A stretch of 64,000 bases of DNA from Physcomitrium patens. Taxonomy: Eukaryota; Streptophyta; Bryopsida; Funariales; Funariaceae. Made by a program: the position numbers and the translations under genes. Where the stretch lies: assembly GCF_000002425.4 (NCBI RefSeq), contig NC_037264.1:9593004-9657003 (forward strand), given 5' to 3'. Below the pieces are notes generated by a model that saw nothing but the letters and a program-made list of their open reading frames with translations, searched no databases and was not told where the DNA came from. Positions 36,501-48,500 of the stretch are shown piece by piece; position 1 is the first letter of the stretch; every line of letters starts with the position of its first letter.

Positions 36501-38690
36501 GAAAGAGAGAAAGACTTAGAACTCACCAACATGGAGGTAATTTCTACTTCTTCTGCTCCTTCTACCACCTTCTGTCTATTCACATGATCCTGTCTGAATT
36601 TGTTTATTTATTATTTCATTCTTGTTTTGATGTGGGGCACTGTGAAAAGTTGCTTTGAAAAGGCAATTTTATCTGAAATCCTTTCCAGGTGCAGTGGCTG
36701 TCAATTTATTGTATCTGAGGTGTAAAGAAGAAGGAGATGTCACTGGCTGAGCCAGCACACACGCAGTTCCAGGGGTTTTTCCTCTTCCCCAATGCATCTC
36801 ATTTGAAAAATGCTTGAATGAATTTGGATCATGGAATACAGTATCTCGTAAAGTTCTCAGTCACAGACTGTATCCAAATACTCTGTGAAAATAAATGGAA
36901 ATTCGTTATGAATGCATTCTGTCATTTTAGCAGTGGCTTACATCCTTTACTTGTTTTTGGGCCTCAAAAAGTATTATTTTTGTGTAACATGATATATATA
37001 AATATTCATCAAAACAATTAATGTTTGTAATATCTCATAGGTAGCCAAGGGCACTTTTAATGCTAATGCAGAAACTTTGATTTACTTGTGTGAACAGTGA
37101 GCTCAATAAAGTGGGGAAAAGATTAAGGGAAGGAATCTTCCTCCAGGCTCCATTTAAGTATGAGATGGTGTATTTGTGTTTCACAACCATTTATAACATT
37201 GCACCCAATTTGTCAGTTGGAAATACAGCACCTCCAATGCATACATGTGTGTGTTTTATCCATTATATTTTTGGTTATTCATCAAATATCATGTATACAC
37301 ATACATTAAATTGAGGGAATAGGGTAACTAAGAAAGGGGCTTGGAGAGTGTGGAGTTGTACGATAGCTGGGTAAGCGCATTTATAGCTTTTGTTGTGAAG
37401 TTTGTACCAACCCACACAAAATTCAAAGGGAGAGAATTAAAATAAGTAAAGAAATAAATCAAAAAAAAAAAACAAAAAAACAAAAACAAAAACAAAACCC
37501 AACTGGGCAACAGAAAGAAAGGAAAAAAGGAGTCTCACCCTTCCATTTCTCACATGCTTTTACTTTTTCTGTATGTAGAAAGGTGGGATTACCTCACAGA
37601 AAAGGAAGAAATTTACCACCACATGTGCCACATACATGCACACACACAGGTTTTAGGAGGTACACACTACCTACCCACGGGGTCGAGAGAGAGTGTGTCA
37701 CTCTCTGGAGTCAATAGCCCCTTCATGATGGGAAAAGAACCTACTGGACAGTACCGACCTCCTCCTCGCAGGGGCCCTATCAGGTAGGGCAGGGCGGGGG
37801 ACTAATTCACTACTCCCTGTTCACACTGCACAATACAGCCACTAGCATAGTGCTGGGACTGGGACTGGGAGGAGGACAGTTCCAAGTCCCACCGTCCCTA
37901 TTCCCATTGATTTTTTTTATTGTATTCTCTTTTGTTATTTCTACAAAAGAGTTTAGAATTCGAAACAGGAGCATGAAAAGAGATTGGAAACGTGTACATG
38001 GGCATCAGGAATATTCGAAAGCCAACTTTGTGCTCTTGATTGTACTGTGGATATTAAATGCTAAAAAAAGGTGTGATTGGTAGGTTCCTTCAAAATTATG
38101 AGAAGTTGCACTAAACCATCCCATTCTTTGTTCTACTAGTGGTTCAAAAATATACATCATTGCTCCTGCTTGCATTTACTCCACCACTCAAATTGAACTA
38201 ATAAACTCAGCGTAAATATTAAGTGATTTACTGAAATTGCAATAATTTTTGCTCCGTTTTCAACGGGTTTTACATGAGGAAACCCAAAGGTTGTAGGATT
38301 TTTCTATCAGACGAGTCCTGAAGTAGGCTACATTAAGTACACACATATTCAAGGGGATAAAATACTACAAAAACACTATTCAAGACTTTCTCAGGACACC
38401 AACACCCTTCAAAAAACAACGTAAGAACAATAAAATAAAATAAAATAAAACAAAAGCATGCACACACACACACACACATTACAACTAGTGGCCATGAATG
38501 TGGGGGCAACAGCATTGACCTTGTTAACTCAAAATTGGATGTGCAGAAGCAATTGCAACGCTAATAATAATATTAATGAAACGGATCTAATGTTAGTACA
38601 AGCTGCATGTTTTTTTTATTTGTTAATTTTGTTCAGATTTGGTTTGAGTATGCTTTTTGTTTGTTTACCACTAAGGAAGCATAGGAATTG
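33561..38690. other. Unique intergenic region upstream of the HD-Zip III gene
   Basis: Composition is moderate, with no retroelement signature and no spliceable coding signal. It contains scattered CATCCATC / GGATGGATG words, a palindrome TCCATCCATAATGGATGGA (33662-33680), a TATATAAA box (35452-35459), a TA run (35668-35693), an A-rich CAAAAA repeat (37459-37497) and CA repeats (38459-38477). Distal regulatory DNA of the HD-Zip III gene is the simplest reading. Confidence 0.4.
35452..35459 (+). promoter_or_regulatory. Orphan TATA box
   Basis: A TATATAAA sits in the context TACTATATAAACCCCATGG, a good plant core promoter match, after two copies of GTATTGTAC. No protein-coding gene starts within several kb downstream. 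It may be fortuitous or may drive a non-coding transcript. Confidence 0.3.
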
Positions 38691-39059
38691 GAAAGGAGAA
38701 TTAGAGTGAGAGAAAGGGTGGGGGAGGGAAGGGAAGAGAGAGAGAGAGAGAATTGGGGGTGGGAGGGGGGGGGGGTAAGTAAAAGCCGGGCTCGTCGGGC
38801 TCATCATTGCCTCGTAGATTGTCATGGAGTGAGTGTGTGTGTGAGTGTGTGTGTGAGTGTGTGCGGCAACCACCCCCCCCGGCCCTCATTCCCCTCGTAT
38901 GATAATTTTACCATCGCTGATGATATGGGACTGTTGATGCGCTACTTCTGCTGCTGCTGATACTGCCGATGCTCTCAATTGAGTATCTTCTTCGCACTTG
39001 TCATTCCCTCCGCCCGCCTGCTTTCTTACCTTTTGTTTAGTGAGTGCCTCTGGAGGAGG

Positions 39060-39093
<34 letters not shown>

Positions 39094-41236
39094 CAGCAGT
39101 GGTACTATCACCACTGTAGCGTTGGATATTGTGGGATGACACTGGCGATGGTGAGGACAGGACCAGTAAGTGTTGGGAAACAGTTAGGCGAAGTAATAGT
39201 AAAGAGGTAGGAGGAGGAGGAGGTGGAGGAGGTGGAGGGTTCCAAGGTGAGGGAGCAAGCTGTCATACCGGTAGGAGTCCGTAGAGGGAAATAGAGAGGA
39301 AGCAAGTCAGGAAGTGTTGGTGAAGGGGGAGAGAAAGAGAGCGAGAGGAGGAGGAGGAGTAGTAGAGGTGGTCGTGTCGATGATGGAAGAGATGATGGTG
39401 TAGTTTTTGGTTGTATGTAGTAGTAGCCATGAAGGAGGGGTTGTTTTTACGGGTAATGGTTGTTGTTCGGAAGGTATGTACAAATGGAGAGGGCTATGTC
39501 GGGGATCAGCTGGAGTGATGATTGATTGAGTGGAGAGGGAGTGGCGGTAGATATGGGGATGGAGTGGAATGGGGTTCGTATGTCATCATTAGAATCCAAG
39601 AGTGGAGAGTAGTTTACCTGGAGCAGCAGCGTTGTGCTCTTGCGCATCCTGGCGATGGACATTTGTGTTTGAGTAGTAGAGGTGGAGGCGTTGCTGTTGT
39701 TGTTGTCGTGGTTGTTGTGTGGTAGTGGTAGTAGTGTGACTCTGTAGTGGCTATGGTGGGTCTATTGCTGATGGTTTTTGTGTTGCGTCAGGCCGGCGTC
39801 ACGGTCGTGTAGCATCGAGGGCGACGAAAGGTGAATGAACAAAGGGTGTGATTGTGTATAGGCATCCACATATTCTCGGCTGTGGAAGTTGGGAACAGGG
39901 ATGCCTTGTGTGCGATTCAACTCGTGGTATAGAAGAAGAAGAAGAGGAGCTTGAAGGTTGTCAAGAAAAGGGTAGGGTGTTGCTGCAGCAGCAGTAGCAG
40001 CAGGAGCATCAGTAGCAGCTTGAGAGGACGAGGACCTAGGAGGAACAGAAGCTCTTGCGTGGTCTGTGAGGAGAATTCTTTGTTAGGGGTTGGAAGCTTC
40101 TAGGTTGGGCACGTAGTAGTGCGTTCTTTGTGTCTTGTCAACTGGGGTTTCAGTCGTATGAGTTGAACACGGGCTGTCGTCACCAACCAGCAATTCGCAA
40201 CCGGGCCTGCTCACGACAGAAATTGATTACGGGCTTCAAGAGTTCGGGGAAGCTTAAGAGGTTGTCCAAGATTTTTGCAAGGGTCTCAAAGAATTTCAGG
40301 AGTTGACTTGTGTCCAACCTGAGGATTTGGAGGTTGAGGAGGCTGCTTGTTATGAGGACAGGCCGCTGAGACAGGAAACATACGACTGAACGGTGGTTAG
40401 AAAGTCCGTATTAAGTGGAATATTTGAGATGTAGGGGGTGATATGCTTCGAGCTGTGCAGTTTCTATGATGAGCGAATCTGCTAGTTGATATGCGGTACT
40501 AGAAGAATCGAGTCAAAGAGTGCTTGCTGCTGAAGAAACTTGAAGCTGATGTTTCATTGCAGATGAGTTTGCTGATATTACAACTCCACTGCAACCTCTC
40601 GAACTTCACATGACAGGTAGGTAGATGGATCGCAGCTATGGAGCACTCTCTCTAGAATAACGTAGCTGCGTCTGGTGGTATCACAGCGTCTAGCAAATCT
40701 CAGGCTCTCGAGCAATTCTTTGACCCGCTCGAGACAACGACTCTCCTCAAGCCAGAATGCTGCGTTGCGTTTCCGCTGGTCTCCTGGATCTAAATTATGT
40801 GGGGCTTGAGCTCGGCACTAAGATCTGATAGATTTGACACCCTTCCCACATCAACGCGTTTCGGCCTTTTCCGATAATGATTCGGCTTTGTAATGTCCTG
40901 TTATTTTTAGTAATCGAGTTCCATTCCTGGACATGCTTCAAGCTTGCTACCCAGCTTGAAAAGTTCTTCGAACTATGTTATAAATCTTTTCTGTTTGGGA
41001 GTTTCATGAAATTTTGAAAATGGGGCATTATTTCTTTGCAAGTGTAATGTTGGCTCACTCTCTGAGCAGTGCGTGGGGTGAAAAAGGGGGTAGTATATTC
41101 CGCTCGCTGTAAGAGTTACACTCCTGCCTTTCGCTCAGACACACGATGAGAGGTTGTTTTGTAGTAGACCCCAAGTGATGCTGTTAACTGATTTTGTCTT
41201 GATTGTTTTGAGTCAGAAACGTGGAAGGACCAAACG
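38691..41236 (+). promoter_or_regulatory. Promoter / long 5' leader of the HD-Zip III gene, purine- and GA-rich
   Basis: The strand is strikingly purine-rich: GA repeats at 38736-38751 and 39062-39091, TG repeats at 38828-38861, a (G)n run at 38766-38774, GGAGGAGGTGG repeats at 39208-39238, and GAAGAAGA and CAGCAG repeats near 39930-40015. HD-Zip III genes often have long leaders. GA-repeat-binding BPC proteins target plant homeobox genes, which fits but is inference. Several ATGs precede the main start; two uORFs overlap each other and the main start region (41146-41178 and 41178-41345). Confidence 0.5.
39062..39091. repeat. (GA)n microsatellite in the HD-Zip III 5' region
   Basis: About 15 uninterrupted GA units follow GGAGGAGGTG. 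Confidence 0.9.
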
Positions 41237-41814
41237 ATGGATGCGTCAGGAAAATACGTGCGTTACACCCAGGAGCAAGTGGAAGCCTTGGAGCGGGTTT
41301 ACCATGAGTGCCCCAAGCCTAGCTCTATCCGACGCCATCAGCTGATCAAAGAGAGCCCTATTCTGGCAAATATTGAGCCCAAGCAGATTAAAGTTTGGTT
41401 TCAAAATCGACGGTACGATTTAATTAAAAATTGTATTTAATTTTTTTTATTGCACTTCGAAGATCTCACAGTGGGTTTGATGAGCTTGTTGATAATGCTC
41501 CCATTATCTAGTCTGCTAGATATGATCGAGAAACTACGATTTGTTTTCCAGATGCCGGGAGAAGCAGCGGAAAGAAGCAACAAGGTTGGTCAGTGTTAAC
41601 GCAAAACTAACAGCTCTTAACAAGCTCTTGATGGAAGAGAATGAGCGTCTAGCGAAACATACCTCGCAGCTCACGCTGGAGAATCATGCCCTTCGTCAGC
41701 AGATTCCTAATCTGCCTTTCCCCGATGGAAGGCATCGTCTCCCATCACAGGTGTGCAATTACCTGAACCAACTTTTCAATTTGTTAAGCTTTTAGAAGAG
41801 GTGAAAATGTGGAC

Positions 41815-41852
<38 letters not shown>

Positions 41853-44800
41853 GCAATTAATCCCACCATTAATGCTACTTGATACGTAGATTTTGCAGAG
41901 TCCCCTCAAAAAAGAAGGAGCAGTCAATGGTGGAGATGAGAGCTCTACTCAAGGCGGTATTTGTGTAAAGGTGCACGGGCAGGCTGGTATAGCCTCCACA
42001 GATACTAGCTGCGATTCTGCTGTCACTGGTGGTCTACCACATCGTCTCACTCCTCAGCATTCTCCTCGCGATTCCAGTCCTGCGGGGTGAGTTTGCGACG
42101 CCTCTATTTGCTTACCTTGATGGAACGGTGATTAGCCGGTCAATAGTCACGATGCTTCATGCCTTTTATAAATTTTGCTTCAAGTTTATTGCTTGCGCCC
42201 ACATAGGAACGTTTGGATCGCAATTATATGCCTGCTATTTTTCTTTTTCAGAGTTACCGTTCATGGGCGAGACTGTCGCACTTTGACCTGAAATGTGAAA
42301 TTTTCTGCAGATTGTTAGCTACCGCTGAGGAGACGCTGACAGAATTCCTGGCTAAAGCCACAGGAACGGCGGTGGATTGGATTCAGTTACCTGGTATGAA
42401 GGTATGTCATCTCTCCGCGATGGTGATGAGTGATTCACCGCATCACCTCTTACCGTAATCTGAGTGATTTGAAGTAATTGCAATGCTCTGAAATTGAAAT
42501 CTGAAGTTCTGAAAGGGCGGTTTGGCTGAATTTGTTAACTGGTGAGACTATTGCTGTTGCACTAATAGTAAGATGTTTATTTGCAGCCTGGTCCGGATGC
42601 CATTGGCATTATTGCTATATCCCACGGTTGCGTTGGTATAGCTGCTCGAGCTTGCGGCCTAGTGGCCCTCGATATTAGTAAGGTAACAGAAGTTCTCAAA
42701 GATCGTCCACGTTGGTTACAAGACTGTCGACGAATGGAGATTCTCGGGGCTCTCCCCACAGGAAATGGAGGGACTATAGAGCTGTTGTACACTCAGGTAT
42801 TACCTTTTTGAATCATTGCTGGTAAGAATATTTCATAAAAACTGAAGATCGTACCTGAGCTCCTGAATATATTTGACCTGATCAAATTTGATTAAAATTT
42901 ACACCAGATGTACGCACCGACTACTTTGGCACCTGCACGGGATTACTGTACTTTGAGATACACTACAATTTTGGAAGATGGAAACGTGGTGGTAAGTCAC
43001 TTACGGTTCATTTCGTTGAATACTGTTCTTGAGAATTATGTGAACTAGTGGTATGCAGTCATTTTTTCTAGTCATGTTTTTCAGGTGTAGGCGTTAAGCT
43101 TACTTTCTTGTCATTTTTTAAAAGGCTATTTTGCTCTGCAGATATGTGAGCGGTCACTAAGTGGTGTTCAGGGTGGACCTACAATGCCACCCGTCCAATC
43201 TTTTGTTAGAGGAGAGATGTATCCAAGTGGTTACCTGATCCGGCCGTGTGATGGCGGCGGTTGTATCATTCACGTCGTGGATCATTATAATAACGAGGTG
43301 AGTTAAGCTCACCTGGTCAATTTTTACAGTATTTAACCATCTTTAGTGATGACTGTTAGAGTCAGTGTTAACTCGAAGTTATATGAATAATAAGCTCGGT
43401 AATCTTGGAAGTTAGAGTTCTGAACCATGTGTATTAAGTTCCATGATATGACATTCGCAGCCTTGGAGTGTACCGGAGGTATTGCGTCCTTTGTATGAAT
43501 CGCCAGCTGTTCTCTCGCAAAAGTCTACTCTGGCGGTACGTTGGAGCTTCTTCCAAGTGTTTCTATAATATGCATTTGCATTGGGTGCTTTCTCTCTAAA
43601 AGAAATATCGTATATTCGAGTAGTACTGAGATTTCTTCGCAATTATCTCATCGTTGATGGCATCTTCAATGCAGGCATTACGGCATCTAAGGAGGCTAGC
43701 TGCAGAAGAAAGCGGCGAGGGAGTTCCGCGGAATGGTCAGCATCCAGCAGTGCTGCGCACACTATGCCAGCGACTAACCAAGTGAGTTGTCTTTTCAGAG
43801 CACACTCATCGTGTTTGGCTTTGGAATTGGTTAAGCAAATGGGATTGCTTCGACGATCAGAGGTGGGTAATTCGAACTGAGATATTTTGATTATTACAGG
43901 GGCTTCAACAATGCGGTCAATGGATTTCCAGATGATGGCTGGGAGGCTACGATTAGCGATGGCCTAGATGACGTCAGTGTGATGCTCAATGCAACTCCCA
44001 AATCTATGGAGGGGCAGATTGCATCGGATAAGCTGCTATACTCTTTGGGTGGAGGCATACTTTGCGCAAAAGCTTCCATGTTATTACAAGTATAGCCTCT
44101 CATAATACGTTATGTACCCTATTTACGTGCGAATATTCTTTGTAGCATAAAGTCCTTTGTTTTCTTTCCCTTACTTGAGCATTGCGAAGTGCTAATATCG
44201 GTTTTCTTTGAAAGCTAGGATCCTGCGGCCAGTAATCGGTTTAATGCGCTTTGCAGAATGTCCCATCATCACTGTTAATCAGATTCTTGAGAGAGCACAG
44301 GTCAGAATGGGCGGACTATGATATAGATGCAAATGTGGCCTCTTTTCGTAGCAATGGCAACGGCTATGTTCCTAGATGTGGTGGGGTGTCTCATGTTCAG
44401 TTGCCTCTACCTTTGGCCTATTCTGGAGAATCTGGAGAGGTATGCTCTTGGGAATCTACGCTCTATTAAAACCTGAAGAGATATGCACCAGGCTACCGTC
44501 CTTTTAGTTTATTCCAATCTTGTTGTTTTAGTACGACCCACTTCTGAAAGTTCTTTGTAATGGTGTCTAGATATTGGAGGTTGTGAAAGTGGAAGGCCAC
44601 AGCTCAGTGCAACATATGGTTCTGTCTCGAGATACTTTCCTGCTTCAGGTGCGTTTTATTTCATCTTAATGTCTTCAAACAATGACTGTGCGAGTTTAAA
44701 ATCGCTTAGTGATCACATAAACTGACATGGCGTGGTCAATTTTTGAACCAGCTATGTAGCGGAGTCGATGAGAGTGCAGTTGGGGCTTGTGCGCAATTAG

Positions 44801-46295
44801 TTTTTGCTCCGGTGGATGTTGCTCTGGCTGATGACATCCCTCTTCTTCCGTCAGGTTTTTGTGTTAGTCCCATCGACACAAATGTTGTGGTACGTTTGTC
44901 ATTTCCTAGCAATCTTTCTAAAAGTTACTTTTCATTCGTGTTTCTTTGTGTTCTTTTTGAATGTCATCACTCTATTGCTGGGTTGTGCTGTGTCATGGTT
45001 TTTACGAGATTTTTGGCTTCTGCAGGATGGTTTTGGTCTTGATCGCACGCTTGATCTAGCTTCTACTCTAGAGGGTGGAAATGATTTACGCTTGAATGGT
45101 GATGCGAAATCAAGTAATAGCCCCGGTCAGATGCGGTCTGTTTTGACGATTGCCTTTCAATTTGCGTACGAGGTGCACACCCGTGAAACTGTTGCAGCTA
45201 TGGCTCGTCAATATGTACGCAATGTAGTGGCATCAGTTCAGCAGGTAGCGATGGCGTTAGCTCCCTCTCGAGGAGCACCTCCTCCTCGCCAAGTACCTAG
45301 TAATCCAGACGCGCTTTCTTTAGTACGCCATGTTCTGAGCAGTTATAGGTATTTTCCTTATGCACGTACTACTCCAGATTACCACCACATTTTCTGTAAT
45401 TTTCCGCCTTGATGCATTATCGGTATTGTCTTGTATTGACTCTCTGAAGAGGTGGAGTTCTAGCCACATATTTCTATTCCTGGCAGGTAGCTTCAACTCA
45501 TCGGGAGGATTGTTGTACGCAGATTTCACATGGGTATAGATCTAATAAGACCAGAAAATGGGAGTGATGAAGCTCTGTTTAAAGCTTTCTGGCATCACAC
45601 AGATGCCATCGTGTGCTGTGCATTGAAGGTAGTTTTTTGGTGTCCACTCTGTCGTCATGTCAGATTAGCAGATGAAGACTTAACTCTTCAAACTTTCACT
45701 TCCGTTGACTTCAAATTTTGCGTATTTGTTGAACCACCTTGAATGGTACCTTCTTTTGCTGAGAATTGGAAACTGTGTTTTTTTTTTCTTTTTTTCTTTT
45801 TCTCTCAGGGAATACCAGAGTTTGTGTTTGCCAATCGATCAGGCCTTGAAATGTTCGAAACTGCGACAGCTAGCTCCCTGAAAGATTTAGATTGGGAAAA
45901 GACTCTCAACGAGAACGACCGCAAGTTATCATATGCCACGTTTACTCATGTTTTGCAACAGGTTTTTTTCCTTAGCATTTTTCATTGAATTTCGTCATTT
46001 GGAGGGTATTGTACACCTGGTTTTATGGTTTGTTTGTTCTCATTTTTATTTTTTTCTTATTTATAATTATGAACCACTGTATTTTCTTTCTTCTTTTTTC
46101 CCTTATGTGCTGTTTTCACTAACAATTTTAATGCTTGTGGAACAGGGTTACTGCTCTCTTCCTGCAGGAGTGCGCATGTCCAGCACAGGTCGAACTGCAA
46201 CCTACGAGCAAGCCCTGGCATGGAAAGTTCTAAACGACAGTGAGGCAGTCGAGTGCATTGCCTTCCTCTTTATCAATTGGTCCTTGGCTACTTGA
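41237..46295 (+). CDS. C3HDZ: Class III homeodomain-leucine zipper transcription factor
   Basis: Predicted exons are 41237-41412, 41552-41750, 41899-42086, 42311-42401, 42587-42796, 42908-42991, 43142-43297, 43461-43535, 43675-43781, 43900-44089, 44257-44439, 44571-44648, 44752-44889, 45026-45348, 45523-45628, 45809-45961 and 46146-46295, giving 868 residues. Residues ~6-66 are the homeodomain (KYVRYTQEQVEALERVYHEC, KQIKVWFQNRRCREKQRKE), followed at once by a leucine zipper (~67-115). A START domain runs from about 188 (GLLATAEETLTEFLAKATGT) to ~400, and the C-terminal MEKHLA domain covers the last ~145 residues. HD-Zip III proteins control meristem and leaf or shoot development and dimerise through the zipper. 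The N-terminus before the homeodomain is unusually short and the sequence is divergent (e.g. VLSSYR for the usual ICQSYR). An alternative acceptor, 9 bp upstream of exon 3, is in phase. Regulation by miR166 is expected. Confidence 0.95.
41815..41853. repeat. (TC)n microsatellite in HD-Zip III intron 2
   Basis: CT repeats interrupted by two CG steps lie within the second intron, upstream of the exon 3 acceptor. They may lengthen the polypyrimidine context. Confidence 0.85.
42391..42596 (+). promoter_or_regulatory. miR165/166 target site, split by an intron
   Basis: The site is formed by CTGGTATGAAG at the end of one exon (42391-42401) and CCTGGTCCGG at the start of the next (42587-42596), encoding PGMKPGP of the START domain. 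Against miR166 its mismatches fall at the same positions as in canonical HD-Zip III sites; the third base of the second glycine codon is T instead of the usual G. Only spliced mRNA would be recognised. The intron position is conserved in land-plant HD-Zip III genes. Confidence 0.9.
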
Positions 46296-47940
46296 TCCAG
46301 GAACTCTCAACTTTATCTTGTTTAGCAACTTGTTGCTGGACAGCGAAGTCGCTTTTCTCTATTTTTGTTCTGCATTTGATGCGAGAGAGTAGGTACCCAT
46401 ATTCCAGGCTGGTGAGGTGAGCGTGTTGCCAACGTCATGCAAACTTTATTCCAGCTGTTTTTATTTTTTATTTTTATTTTTCAAATCGAATTTAGCTGAA
46501 GCAGACTGACTGGATTCAGGGTGGACTGGACTCGCTTTTGCTATTTATGAAGCTTTAGAGTTTTTGGTGTTGCGTACTGTGCTCTCATGGTCCTATCGGA
46601 AGCTTTACATGTTGGGTTTGCCGTTCACGTTTGATGCTAGTATGGGCACCATATTGGATCATCAGCATGAACTCCAGTTTTGTAGTTCAAATAGACTGCT
46701 CTGAACCCAGCAAATTCGCGTCTGACGAAGATTTTGGCATCAGTTCTTGTAAGTTTAGAGTAGAATGCAAATGATCCTGGCAGCTGTCAGCCGTAAATTC
46801 CTGTAAAGCAATTTATGTAACTGCAAGTTTTTTATGACTGAGGAAATGCTAAACTTGAAGTCTCGAGGTATTGCATGGCTCTTGATTTAGGGTCATATAC
46901 CATTTACAGCAATCTAATTGAGACAAATAGTTGCAAGTAGTTGTCAAGCAATCAGAAGTTCACCAAATTTGTAGATGTCAATGATATGCGACGTTCAATG
47001 AACTACTATTACTGCATTATCTACACAAGTAGGCACGTTTCAAGTCACCTTCCAATTCTTGTCCGATCAGTTCACTTATCTTAAAATTGAAATTTAGCTA
47101 CTTAATTTGAAGTTTTTACTCAATTTTGCTAAAATAGGGAATTTATATAAATACTTTGGTTGAAGATTTTCTTAGATCCAAATCCAACATATATGCTGAT
47201 CTAATTTTGATTGGTGGTGGATTACAAAATCAAGAAATCTCCTATTACTACAAAATCAAGAAATCTCCTATTACTACAAAATCAAGAGATGTGGCATCTA
47301 ATTATGCTATCAAACTTCGTCTAATTCTGTGCTATCTACAGATAATGTATGGATGAGGCAACTAAAATTCAAATATCTAGTTGTAAGTGATCTACCATTT
47401 TCAAGTGGAATTTTTACCACAATTCTTCCTTGTTTTTGCTCATCTCTAAATCCTATCTTGTAAATCTTCTATCTTCTAGTCCTGTTCCAATGACTCTTTT
47501 AAGATCTCTCTTTACAATGGGGTTACATAAGAAACATGTAAGGTATCAAAATGTCTTGCAAACTTGTGAGGTTTGAGTAAATGGACAATTGTTGCAATTA
47601 CAACATGGATTGTATAGGGATAATGTAATTTTGAAATGGGCTTTTAAATAGAAAATGAGAGCCGCTTATGAGGAATGAGTCATATGTTGGAAGGTGTGAT
47701 GAAATACAAACCGATCTCATTATTTATACTAGATGTTCTATTTGCCGGATCAATGCAAGGTCATAGCAAAGGTGCTTGTTGCAAATCAATATATGACTCA
47801 ATTCCGTCCAATCTTAGACCTAAATCTAGCAACAATGTGTGTTGAACAAGACACCTCAAATACTATTGTCTCTTTATGTTCTATGCTTGAATCTTGGCAT
47901 TGATAATTCCAACTAATATGTGTGACCTTTCGCCACTCTA
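46296..47940 (+). other. 3' flank of the HD-Zip III gene, then AT-rich DNA
   Basis: Gene-like composition continues to about 46900 (probable 3' UTR), then becomes AT-rich. A 26-bp tandem repeat lies at 47225-47291. No further coding signal is seen. Confidence 0.45.
47225..47291. repeat. 26-bp tandem repeat, about 2.6 copies
   Basis: The unit begins CAAAATCAAGAAATCTCCTA and restarts exactly 26 bp apart at 47225, 47251 and 47277; the third copy is partial. Confidence 0.85.
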
Positions 47941-48500
47941 TGCTAGTATGTTGTCAAGGACAAGATCTCAATGAAAACAAATAAACAAGTGAGACTTTCT
48001 CAAAGAAGTATGACAAAATAGAAATAAAGAGGTATGTGTATTAAAAAGAAACTAGAATGCATATTGTCAAAAGACAAGAAAACTAGGGACTTCTTGAAAC
48101 TAGATTAGAGGTAATAAAAGAATTGACAAGAATAAAGAAGGCTTTATTTTTTACCTTTGTATATACTATCTACCTTGGAGCTATGTGGCGGCATTTTATA
48201 TGATCTTCAAAACGTGTTCACTTTGCAGAATACATACTATAACTTATAAAATAAGTTTTTTGTATAGGTGCCATATAATTAGCTTGTCTTATAAGCTATT
48301 GACTTGTGTAGCACATGGTTAACATATTAACCAAGTTTCTAACCTACCAATTAATTACAAATACATGTAAAGTCAAAGTAACATCTATGAAGCTTCTAAA
48401 ATACTTCTTTAGAAGATATTATAAAAATAATCTATATTTACCTACTTCTACCTATTCATATTATCTAGAAAACAATTACAATAAATATATGTTCGTAACA
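47941..48500 (-). repeat. 3' LTR of the - strand retroelement
   Basis: Read on the minus strand it starts TGTTACGAACATATATTTAT and aligns along its length with 53867-54427. The distal end is approximate. Confidence 0.8.

Noticed and set aside
38616-38960. Several ORFs on both strands over GA/TG repeats
   Set aside because: Their translations are products of microsatellites (His-Thr and Arg-Glu repeats) and are not believable proteins.
47225-47291. CRISPR-like direct repeat
   Set aside because: The 26-bp copies are directly adjacent with no spacers, only 2.6 copies exist, and the context is a plant nuclear genome.
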